DNA of 8,085 nucleotides, taken from the NCBI GenBank assembly GCA_005798925.1, contig SYID01000101.1, positions 1 to 8,085 of the forward strand, read 5' to 3'. The position numbers and the translations under genes are program-made. A model generated the notes under the pieces. That model searched no databases and was not told where the DNA came from. It saw only the letters and a program-made list of their open reading frames with translations. Positions 1 through 6,754 of this stretch are shown in pieces; positions within the stretch are counted from its first letter, which is position 1, and every line of letters starts with the position of its first letter. This DNA is from Verrucomicrobiota bacterium. GTDB taxonomy: Bacteria; Verrucomicrobiota; Verrucomicrobiia; Opitutales; UBA953.

Positions 1-303
1 GGCATCGGCATCGCTCCGGGCGGCAACATCAACTACCTTACCGGCCACGCGATCTTCGAGGCCACCCATGGTACCGCTCCCAAGTACGCCAACAAGGACG
101 TCGTCAACCCGGGCTCCGTGGTGCTCTCCGGCGAGATGATGCTCCGCTACATGGGCTGGACCGAAGCGGCTGACTTGGTCCTCAAGGGTCTCAACGGCGC
201 CATCGGCGGCGGCCGCGTGACCTACGATTTCGCCCGTCAGATGCAGGGCGCGACCGAGATCAAATGCTCGGAGTTCGGCGACGCGATCATCGCCGCGATG
301 TGA
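1..303 (+). CDS. icd: Isocitrate dehydrogenase (NADP+), C-terminal part, 5' truncated
   Basis: This is the last 100 codons of a gene that begins before the window; reading frame 1 is open from base 1 to the TGA at 301-303. The product converts isocitrate to 2-oxoglutarate and CO2 in the TCA cycle, in the cytoplasm, making NADPH. The fragment closely matches the C-terminus of E. coli Icd: FEATHGTAPKYA at fragment residues 19-30, VNPGS, EMMLRYMGWTEAADL and KCSEFGDAI are all recognisable. The residues that bind the NADP 2'-phosphate and adenine in E. coli are kept (the His-Lys-Tyr-Val set in HGTAPKYANKDVV, and the Tyr and Arg of TYDFAR), so I infer NADP rather than NAD specificity. The segment before FEATHG is two residues longer than in E. 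coli (contains NINYLTGHA), as I recall from other bacterial Icd proteins. The GTG at 118 is an internal codon, not a start. Confidence 0.95.
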   Translation, partial: GIGIAPGGNINYLTGHAIFEATHGTAPKYANKDVVNPGSVVLSGEMMLRYMGWTEAADLVLKGLNGAIGGGRVTYDFARQMQGATEIKCSEFGDAIIAAM

Positions 304-318
304 CCGCCGCCTCGGCGG
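304..318 (+). terminator. Hairpin just after icd, possible weak terminator
   Basis: A perfect 6-bp GC stem starts right after the icd stop codon: CCGCCG (304-309), loop CCT, CGGCGG (313-318). A second short palindrome, CCCCTTGGGG, follows at 319-328. There is no T-run directly behind the stem; the nearest T-rich stretch (TTGTTTTT, 341-348) is about 22 bases away. It may end or attenuate icd transcription or protect its 3' end, but it is not a classic intrinsic terminator. Confidence 0.35.
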
Positions 319-378
319 CCCCTTGGGGCTTGCCAACGGCTTGTTTTTGGGCGGAAATCATCGTCAAGACCAACGCAC

Positions 379-1143
379 ATGAAGCCCGCCCTCACCGCCC
401 TCGCCTTGACTGTTTTCGCCGGCGCCGGCGCCGCCCAGGACGCCCCCCCGGCTCCCGTGCCCGCCGCCACCTCCGACCTTTCCCTCCGCGGCCTCGTCTC
501 ATGGGACGGCAAGAACGTCTTCCGCGGCATCGAGCGCTCGGACCGCGACGGCCTCATCCAGACCCTCGTCACCCTCGACTACAGCGCGCCGGGACTGTCG
601 GGTCTTTCGATCTACGCGAACTTCTTCAACGCCGACGCCGTCGAGCGTACCTACACCGTCGGCCTGCGCCGTGATTTTTCCTTCGGCGAGATCGATGTCG
701 GCCACCAGCGCCTGACCGCCGCGACCGTCCGCACGATCGCCACCCACGGCGTGACGCAGATCGACTCGAACCGCGAGGTCTACGCGGGCGTCACGCTCGG
801 CAACGTCGCCCTGAAGCCTTCGACCTACGTCTACTACAGCACCGAGCTCCAGCAGTTCACCGTCGAGGTGGCCGGGTCCAAGACCTTCCCCGGCTCCAAC
901 CTCGGGCTCACCGGCTGCGATATCGTGGTCAAGGCCTACGCCGGCCTCTGCGACGCCTCGACCTCGGTCTACGCTGCCAAGAACGCCTATGGTTATACCG
1001 GGGCGTCCCTGGACGTCACCCGGCAGATCGGGCGCGGCCCCGAACTCGGCGCCGGCGTCAACTGGGCCCATAACCGCGACGGCCAGGCCTTGACCAAGGG
1101 CTCCATCTTCTGGGGCCGGGTGTACGCCAAGTTCATCTTCTGA
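379..1143 (+). CDS. Putative outer-membrane beta-barrel protein, TorF-like porin family
   Basis: The 254-residue product begins with a likely signal peptide: a Lys after Met, a hydrophobic stretch at residues 4-18, and a plausible signal peptidase site near AGAA/Q at 19-20. A Pro/Ala-rich linker (22-31) follows. The rest alternates polar and aromatic or hydrophobic residues as beta-strands do (for example GLSIYANFF, YTVGLRRDF, TYVYYS, RVYAKFIF) and ends in Phe, the usual C-terminal signal for outer-membrane barrel insertion. The overall pattern (LVSWDGKNVFRGIERS near the start, a barrel of about 230 residues) resembles the family annotated as TorF-type putative porins, but I assign this from memory and the substrate is unknown. 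Two cysteines, C180 and C191, lie 11 residues apart and could form a disulfide in a loop. ATG 379 is the only start that gives a signal peptide. No Shine-Dalgarno sequence precedes it. It sits alone between icd and rplM with 75 bp and 141 bp spacers. Confidence 0.7.
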   Translation: MKPALTALALTVFAGAGAAQDAPPAPVPAATSDLSLRGLVSWDGKNVFRGIERSDRDGLIQTLVTLDYSAPGLSGLSIYANFFNADAVERTYTVGLRRDFSFGEIDVGHQRLTAATVRTIATHGVTQIDSNREVYAGVTLGNVALKPSTYVYYSTELQQFTVEVAGSKTFPGSNLGLTGCDIVVKAYAGLCDASTSVYAAKNAYGYTGASLDVTRQIGRGPELGAGVNWAHNRDGQALTKGSIFWGRVYAKFIF

Positions 1144-1166
1144 GTGCCTCGGCAAGGTCCTCCGGC

Positions 1167-1188
1167 GGGCGCGGTTTCAGCCGCGCCC
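1167..1188 (+). terminator. Strong hairpin after the porin-like gene, probable terminator
   Basis: A perfect 8-bp GC stem, GGGCGCGG (1167-1174) and CCGCGCCC (1181-1188), closes a TTTCAG loop. It lies 23 bases after the stop codon of the porin-like gene, and a TTTT run follows at 1195-1198, six bases behind the stem. The position suits termination of that gene before rplM. The offset T-run makes it less than ideal, and a role in the rplM leader cannot be excluded. Confidence 0.5.
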
Positions 1189-1198
1189 TCCATGTTTT

Positions 1199-1215
1199 CG
1201 GCCAATTTGCGGCCG
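1199..1215 (+). other. Second small hairpin in the rplM upstream region
   Basis: CGGCC (1199-1203) pairs with GGCCG (1211-1215) around a 7-base AATTTGC loop. It follows directly behind the stronger hairpin at 1167-1188. It may be part of a bipartite terminator or of an rplM leader structure, or may be chance in GC-rich DNA. Confidence 0.25.
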
Positions 1216-1240
1216 TCGGGGGCAGGGGAGCATTCAGGTG

Positions 1241-1268
1241 TTGACGGAGGGGGGTCCTTTCCCATGTT
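1241..1268 (+). promoter_or_regulatory. Candidate sigma-70-type promoter for rplM-rpsI
   Basis: TTGACG at 1241-1246 matches five of six bases of the -35 consensus. CATGTT at 1263-1268, after a 16-bp spacer, matches only three of six bases of the -10 consensus. If used, transcription would begin about ten bases before ATG 1285, giving a very short leader and placing the purine-rich tract at 1246-1254 outside the mRNA. Position fits, since an upstream hairpin separates this gene pair from the porin-like gene. The -10 match is weak. Confidence 0.3.
1246..1254 (+). promoter_or_regulatory. Purine-rich Shine-Dalgarno-like tract ahead of ATG 1264
   Basis: GGAGGGGGG at 1246-1254 could pair with the 16S rRNA 3' end. 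It ends nine bases before an in-frame ATG at 1264, seven codons upstream of the family-typical rplM start at 1285. It is the only Shine-Dalgarno-like sequence found before any gene start in this window. It overlaps the candidate -35 element by one base, so the promoter reading and the ribosome-binding reading exclude each other. Confidence 0.3.
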
Positions 1269-1284
1269 CCCGCTTTCCCTCTTT

Positions 1285-1716
1285 ATGAAGACCACGCTAG
1301 CCAAGAACGTGCAGCTCAAGGACAAGACCTGGTATGTCGTCGACGCCAAGGACCAGGTCCTGGGCCGAGTCGCCGTCAAAATCGCCAATATTCTCCGCGG
1401 CCGCCACAAGCCGACCTACACCCCCCACGTCGACACCGGCGATTACGTCATCGTGATCAACGCCGACAAGGTCCGTCTCACCGGCTCCAAGGAGCAGGAC
1501 AAGACCTACATGTTCTACACCGGCTGGGTCGGCACCGCCTACCGCCGCACCGCCGCCGCCATGCGCGAGCGCCGTCCGGAGTTCCTGGTCACCCACGCCG
1601 TCAAGGGCATGCTCCCCAAGAACCGTCTCGCCAACGCCATGCTTCTGAAACTGCGCGTCTACGCCGGAGACAAGCATGACCACGCCGCCTCCAATCCGAT
1701 CCCGTTCAAGGGTTAA
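1285..1716 (+). CDS. rplM: 50S ribosomal protein L13
   Basis: L13 is an early-assembling protein of the large ribosomal subunit that binds 23S rRNA. The 143-residue product matches the family from end to end and has the normal length (about 142 in E. coli). Recognisable blocks are WYVVDA (16-21), LGRVA (26-30), TYTPHVDTGDYVIVINADKV (44-63), the family signature around VKGMLPK (106-112) and LKLRVYAGDKHDHAA (121-135). I chose ATG 1285 because MKTTLAKN aligns with the E. coli N-terminus MKTFTAKP. An in-frame ATG at 1264 would add MFPLSLF and has a purine-rich tract ahead of it, so a 150-residue form is possible; the still longer open frame back to 1144 runs through the spacer hairpins and is not credible. 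rpsI follows after 18 bp, the near-universal bacterial L13-S9 operon order. Confidence 0.96.
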   Translation: MKTTLAKNVQLKDKTWYVVDAKDQVLGRVAVKIANILRGRHKPTYTPHVDTGDYVIVINADKVRLTGSKEQDKTYMFYTGWVGTAYRRTAAAMRERRPEFLVTHAVKGMLPKNRLANAMLLKLRVYAGDKHDHAASNPIPFKG

Positions 1717-1734
1717 TCGACCGAATCTTCCGCA

Positions 1735-2133
1735 ATGACCGCCAAGTCCTCCGCCATCACCGCCGTCGGCCGTCGTAAGACCGCCTCGGCCCGCATCCGC
1801 CTCTCCCGCGGCTCCGGTTCCATCGTCGTCAACGGCAAGCCCGTCGAGGAGTACCTTTACACCGAGGCCCTGGTGAAATCCGCCACCCTTCCGATCACGA
1901 CCGCCGGCCTCGACGGCCAGCTCGACATCGTGGTCCGCGTCATCGGCGGCGGCCCCAACGGTCAGGCCGGCGCCATCTCCCATGGCCTCGCCCGCGCGAT
2001 CCAGAAGATGGACGCCACCCTCCGCGCTCCTCTGAAGAAAGAAGGTCTCCTTACCCGCGACGGTCGTATGCGCGAACGTAAGAAGCCCGGCCGCCCCGGC
2101 GCCCGCAAGCGCTTCCAGTTCTCCAAGCGTTAA
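1735..2133 (+). CDS. rpsI: 30S ribosomal protein S9
   Basis: S9 sits in the head of the small ribosomal subunit, and its basic C-terminal tail reaches the P-site tRNA. The 132-residue product shows the family's features in order: GRRKTASARIRL (12-23), GSIVVNGKPVEEY (28-40), the glycine-rich GGGPNGQAGAISHGLARAI (71-89), and the arginine/lysine-rich tail with RMRERKKPGRPGARKRF ending in QFSKR. The final SKR, whose arginine contacts tRNA in known ribosomes, is intact. The length is normal. The ATG at 1735 has no Shine-Dalgarno sequence in the 18-bp spacer after rplM, so translation probably depends on co-transcription with rplM. A strong terminator 24 bases after the stop ends the unit, separating it from the arginine genes. 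Confidence 0.97.
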   Translation: MTAKSSAITAVGRRKTASARIRLSRGSGSIVVNGKPVEEYLYTEALVKSATLPITTAGLDGQLDIVVRVIGGGPNGQAGAISHGLARAIQKMDATLRAPLKKEGLLTRDGRMRERKKPGRPGARKRFQFSKR

Positions 2134-2157
2134 TCCGCGAAGGGACAGGAAACCTCG

Positions 2158-2184
2158 AAGGCCCCGGCACCCCGGGGCCTTTTT
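2158..2184 (+). terminator. Rho-independent terminator of rplM-rpsI
   Basis: A perfect 10-bp stem, AAGGCCCCGG (2158-2167) with CCGGGGCCTT (2172-2181), closes a CACC loop. The T-run spans 2180-2184, overlapping the last two stem bases. It starts 24 bases after the rpsI stop. This is the clearest intrinsic terminator in the window and marks the boundary between the ribosomal protein operon and the arginine cluster, so argC needs its own promoter in 2185-2246. Confidence 0.9.
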
Positions 2185-2246
2185 GTTGCCCAGTTCGCCC
2201 ACTCCAGCCATCAGTTCGTCATCCTAAACCACCAAACTCTCAAGCC
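2185..2246 (+). promoter_or_regulatory. Upstream region of argC; promoter expected, not resolved
   Basis: These 62 bases lie between the rpsI terminator and the argC start, so the arginine cluster promoter should be here or overlap the terminator. I see a TTGCCC at 2186-2191 and an AT-richer stretch, CCTAAACCACCAAACTC, near 2223-2239, but no well-spaced -35/-10 pair. I also see no palindrome resembling a proteobacterial ARG box. The stretch before the ATG has no Shine-Dalgarno sequence. Confidence 0.35.
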
Positions 2247-3296
2247 ATGTCCCAAAACCTGACCAAGGTCGGCATCGTCGGCGCCTCCGGGTACACCGGG
2301 GAGGAGCTCGTCCGCGTCCTGGCCCGCCACCCGCGGGTCCGGCTCGCCGCCGTCTGTTCGCGGACCTTGGCCGGGAAGTCCGTGGCCGACGAGCTGCCGC
2401 GGCTCCGCGGCATCGTCGACCCGGCGCTCCTGTTCTCCGCTTCCTCGCCCGAGGAATGCGCGAAGTCTGACGTCGACGTCTGGTTCCTGGCCCTGCCGCA
2501 CGGCGTCGCCGCCGAATACGCCGCGCCGCTCGTCGCCGCCGGCAAGCGGGTGCTCGACCTGTCCGCCGACTTCCGTCTCCGCGACCTGGCGCTGTACAAG
2601 AAGCATTACGGCCATGACCATCCCGCGCCGGCGCTCGCCGCGCAGGCCCGTTACGTCATCCCGGAACTCCAGACGGACGACGCCTGGAAGAGCGCGAAGC
2701 TCATCGCCTGCCCGGGCTGCTATCCGACCAGCATCCAGGTGCCGCTCGTGCCGCTCCTGCGCGCCGGGCTGCTCAGGCCCGAGCCGGGCCGACTGATCAT
2801 CAACTCCTACAGCGGCGTCTCCGGCGCCGGCAAGAAGGCCGACGTCGGCTTCCTCTTCTCCGAGCGGGACGGCTCGATCAAGGCCTACGGCATCCCCGGT
2901 CACCGGCACATCGCCGAGATCGAGGAGCAGTTCGGCGCGGCCGCCGGCCAGCCGGTCGTCGTGCAGTTCAATCCGCACCTCGCTCCGATGCACCGCGGCA
3001 TCGCCACGACCATCGTCGTGCCCGCCCCGGGCGTAACCGTCGCGCAGGTCGAAGCCGTGTGGCGGCAGGCCTACGCCGGCCGGCCGTTCGTGACCTTGCT
3101 CAAGTCGGGCGAGTTTCCCGACACCGCCCACGTCGCCCACACGAACCGGGTCGCCTGCTCGGTCGTCGCCGACGCGCGCACGGGCAACCTCGTCATCACC
3201 TCGGTGATCGACAACCTGCTCAAGGGCGCCGGCGGCCAGGCGGTCCAGAGCCTCAACCTGATGATGGGTTGGGACGAAGCCGAAGGCCTGCGCTGA
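2247..3296 (+). CDS. argC: N-acetyl-gamma-glutamyl-phosphate reductase
   Basis: ArgC catalyses the third step of arginine synthesis: NADPH-dependent reduction of N-acetylglutamyl phosphate to N-acetylglutamate semialdehyde, in the cytoplasm. The 349-residue product has normal length for the longer ArgC type. It opens with the dinucleotide-binding loop VGASGYTGEEL (11-21). LDLSADFRL (103-111) and the catalytic cysteine C158 in CPGCYPTS follow. Then come the SYSGVSGAGKK block (187-197), the GHRHIAEIE block (218-226) whose H221 is the likely catalytic histidine, HLAPMHRGI (244-252), and NLLKGAGGQAVQ (323-334) near the C-terminus, another cofactor-site signature. All expected catalytic residues are present. 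The ATG at 2247 puts the nucleotide loop at the normal distance from the N-terminus. It is the first gene of the arg cluster, and argJ follows after 9 bp. Confidence 0.97.
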   Translation: MSQNLTKVGIVGASGYTGEELVRVLARHPRVRLAAVCSRTLAGKSVADELPRLRGIVDPALLFSASSPEECAKSDVDVWFLALPHGVAAEYAAPLVAAGKRVLDLSADFRLRDLALYKKHYGHDHPAPALAAQARYVIPELQTDDAWKSAKLIACPGCYPTSIQVPLVPLLRAGLLRPEPGRLIINSYSGVSGAGKKADVGFLFSERDGSIKAYGIPGHRHIAEIEEQFGAAAGQPVVVQFNPHLAPMHRGIATTIVVPAPGVTVAQVEAVWRQAYAGRPFVTLLKSGEFPDTAHVAHTNRVACSVVADARTGNLVITSVIDNLLKGAGGQAVQSLNLMMGWDEAEGLR

Positions 3297-3305
3297 TCTT
3301 TCTCC

Positions 3306-4535
3306 ATGTCCATCGAGTTCAACCATGATTCGCCGGGCGTCTCCGACGTGCCCGGCTTCCGCGTCGGCGCCGCCGGCTGCGACATCCGGAACAAGTCGTC
3401 CGACCGACTCGACCTGACGCTCGTGGTCGCCGATCGTCCGTGCGCCGCCGCCGGCGTCTTCACGACCAACGACGTCAAGGCCGCCCCCGTCCGCTTCTGC
3501 CAGCAGGTCCTCGCCGTCTCCGCGGACCGGATCCGCGGCATCGTCGGCAACAGCGGCAACGCCAACGCCTGCACGGCCGCCCAGGGCGACGCCGACGCCG
3601 CGGCCATGGCCAGGCTCTCCGCCGCCGCCGTGGGTGCGCCCGACGACGCTTTCCTCGTCTGTTCCACCGGTCGTATCGGCGAGCTGCTCCCGATGGCCAA
3701 GGTCGCCGAAGGCATCAAGGTCTCGGCCGCCCGTCTCTCGCGCGAGGCCGCCGAAGGCGTGCGTTCCGCCCACGCCATCCTCACTTCCGACACCCGCCCC
3801 AAGTCCGTCACCGCGCGCTTCGTCTGGGAGGGCCGGACCGTCACCCTCGCCGGCATCGCCAAAGGCGCCGGCATGATCGAGCCCAACATGGCCACCATGC
3901 TCGCGTTCGTCTGCACCGACGCCGCCGCCTCGCCGGCCGAGCTCAAGGCCGCCCTCAAGGCCTCTTCCGACCAGTCCTTCAACTGCGTCAGCGTCGACGG
4001 TGACATGTCCACCAACGACACCGTGCTCCTGCTCGCCTCGGGCGTCTCCGGCGTCACCGTGGGCGCGTCCGCTCCGGCCGCGCTCCGCGCGCTCTTCCAG
4101 GAAGCCCTCGACCAGGTCTGCTTCGCCCTGGCGGAGAAGATCGTGGGCGACGGCGAGAAGATCACCAAGGTCGTGGCCGTGGAGATCGAAGGCGCCCGCA
4201 CCCGGGCCGACGCCGAGAAGATCGCCCGCGCGATCGGCAACTCGCTCCTGGTGAAGTCCTCCTGGTTCGGCGAAGACCCGAACTGGGGCCGTCTGGCCGA
4301 CGCCGCCGGCTACGCCCGCACGGGCTTGGACGAGTCCAGGCTGGATATCTACTACGACGACGTCCCGGCCGTCCTCGGCGGCAAGCCGCTGCCCGAGAAC
4401 AAGCCCAAGTGGAAGCAGGTCGTGAAGGCCGCCCGCTTCGCCGTCCGCCTGAAGCTCAATCTCGGCGCCGCCAAGTTCCGGCTCCTCGCGGCGGACCTCA
4501 CCGACGGCTACGTGAACTACAACAAGAGCGAGTGA
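3306..4535 (+). CDS. argJ: Glutamate N-acetyltransferase / ornithine acetyltransferase
   Basis: ArgJ moves the acetyl group from N-acetylornithine to glutamate, releasing ornithine and regenerating N-acetylglutamate, which makes the pathway cyclic. Some ArgJ proteins also use acetyl-CoA; the sequence alone does not tell which type this is. The 409-residue product has normal length. GFRVGAAGCDIR (17-28), AGVFTTNDVKAAPV (49-62) and GNSGNANACTA (81-91) fit the N-terminal half. The autocleavage site is clear: KGAGMIEPNMATML (186-199), in which T197 should become the N-terminal nucleophile of the beta chain, giving alpha 1-196 and beta 197-409. WFGEDPNWGR matches the beta-chain signature. Departures from what I recall as consensus are STGRIGELLP (120-129; usually STGVIGEPLP) and the C-terminus YVNYNKSE rather than a YVxINA-type ending. 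The start lies 9 bp after argC with no Shine-Dalgarno sequence but a TCTTTCTCC tract, suggesting linked translation. Confidence 0.96.
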   Translation: MSIEFNHDSPGVSDVPGFRVGAAGCDIRNKSSDRLDLTLVVADRPCAAAGVFTTNDVKAAPVRFCQQVLAVSADRIRGIVGNSGNANACTAAQGDADAAAMARLSAAAVGAPDDAFLVCSTGRIGELLPMAKVAEGIKVSAARLSREAAEGVRSAHAILTSDTRPKSVTARFVWEGRTVTLAGIAKGAGMIEPNMATMLAFVCTDAAASPAELKAALKASSDQSFNCVSVDGDMSTNDTVLLLASGVSGVTVGASAPAALRALFQEALDQVCFALAEKIVGDGEKITKVVAVEIEGARTRADAEKIARAIGNSLLVKSSWFGEDPNWGRLADAAGYARTGLDESRLDIYYDDVPAVLGGKPLPENKPKWKQVVKAARFAVRLKLNLGAAKFRLLAADLTDGYVNYNKSE

Positions 4536-4584
4536 GGTTTTCCGTTTACTCCCCGGCCGCCGTCCCGACACTCCGTCCCGCAAG

Positions 4585-5465
4585 ATGAGCATTCCCGCCG
4601 CCCAGAAAGCCGAGGTCCTTCACGAGGCGCTTCCTTACATCCATAAGTTCCGCGGATCCACCTTCGTGGTGAAGTACGGCGGCAGCTTCATGGACGACCC
4701 GAATCCGGAAGGCCGCGACCGCGTGGCCACCGACATCGCTTTCCTCTCCGCCGTCGGCATCCAGGTCGTGGTCGTCCACGGCGGCGGCAAGGCCATCACC
4801 CGCGCCATGGACAAGGCCGGCATCAGGTCCGAGTTCCGCGGCGGCATGCGCGTCACCGACGCCGCGACCGTCAAGATCGTCGAGGAGACCCTCAATCAGG
4901 AGATCAACGGACAGATCTGCGAATCCCTCAAGGCCCGCGGTGCCAACCCGCTCGGCATGCCGGGCAATCACGTGAACCTCTGCGAGAAGCTCTACGGCAC
5001 GGACGAGAAGGGTCAGCCCGTCGACATCGGTTTCGTCGGCGACATCAAGTTCGTGAAGACCAAGCTCATCAAGAAGGCGCTCGCCGACGGCCACCTGCCG
5101 GTGGTCTCGCCCATCGCGCTCGACGCGGACGACCAGGCTTACAACACCAACGCCGACGTCGCCGCCGCGGCCGTCGCCAATTCCCTGCGCGCCCGCCGCC
5201 TCATCTTCATGTCCGACGTCCCCGGCCTGCTGGCCGACCCGAAGGACCCGGATTCCCTCATTCCCACGCTGAAGGTCAGCGAGGTCGATGAGCTCAAGCG
5301 CAAGGGCGTCATCGCCGGCGGGATGATCCCGAAGGTCGACAGCGCGGTGAAGGCCCTGAAGGAAGGCGTGCGGCGCGTGCACTTCATCGACGGACGCGTC
5401 CCGCACGCGCTCCTCCTCGAGGTCTTCACCGACAAGGGCATCGGCACCGAGATCGTCCACGGCTG

Positions 5466-5466
<1 letters not shown>
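4585..5466 (+). CDS. argB: Acetylglutamate kinase, probably arginine-inhibited type
   Basis: ArgB phosphorylates N-acetylglutamate with ATP, the second step and usual control point in organisms that recycle acetyl groups through ArgJ. The 293-residue product belongs to the amino acid kinase family. KYGGSFM (30-36) holds the ATP-phosphate lysine K30, VVVHGGGKAI (62-71) the substrate glycine loop, and FRGGMRVTD (84-92) the substrate arginine region. SDVPGLL (210-216) holds the catalytic aspartate D211, and GGMIPKVDSA (245-254) the second catalytic lysine K250. The protein has about 25 residues before KYGG, an N-terminal helix seen in arginine-sensitive, hexameric kinases (Thermotoga, Pseudomonas) and missing in the E. 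coli enzyme of about 258 residues. The C-terminal FTDKGIGTEI also fits that type. Feedback inhibition by arginine is therefore likely but inferred. A 49-bp pyrimidine-rich spacer follows argJ, and the stop overlaps the argD start by one base. Confidence 0.97.
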
Positions 5467-6686
<1,220 letters not shown>

Positions 6687-6754
6687 GCGGTTTTCCGCCC
6701 TTATTTTCCGCTGTCCAAACGGTCCGGCAGGGCTATGTTCGAACGCTTTCCGAG
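6687..6754 (+). promoter_or_regulatory. argD-argF spacer with small hairpin and a weak possible internal promoter
   Basis: This 68-bp spacer is the longest inside the arg cluster. It starts with a 4-bp stem, GCGG-TTTT-CCGC (6687-6698), followed by a T-rich stretch CCTTATTTTCC that could act as a weak terminator or processing site. Further on, TATGTT at 6734-6739 matches four of six -10 bases and lies 16 bp behind TGTCCA (6712-6717), a poor -35. Transcription from it would start about nine bases before argF. Internal initiation is possible but unproven. Confidence 0.25.

Noticed and set aside
118..303. A separate small gene starting at GTG 118
   Set aside because: It is in frame with, and part of, the conserved icd C-terminus, which is open from base 1.
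319..328. CCCCTTGGGG as a terminator
   Set aside because: The palindrome leaves only two bases between the arms, too few for a stable hairpin loop, and no T-run follows directly.
264..674. A plus-strand open frame overlapping the end of icd and the start of the porin-like gene
   Set aside because: The translation is dominated by Arg and Pro and overlaps both real genes out of frame. It has no signal peptide and no recognisable motif.
1144..1284. An extended rplM starting at 1144 (190 residues)
   Set aside because: The extra 47 residues come from the intergenic hairpin region, do not resemble any L13 N-terminus, and the family start is at 1285.
2185..2246. An ARG box or arginine-responsive riboregulator before argC
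   Set aside because: I found no palindromic AT-rich operator of the known ArgR type and no leader structure beyond the rpsI terminator.
2211..4592. A 793-codon open frame on the minus strand across argC and argJ
   Set aside because: It lies exactly opposite two well-identified genes. Its translation is rich in Gly, Asp, Val, Arg and Ala without recognisable domains, as expected for the complement of GC-rich codons.
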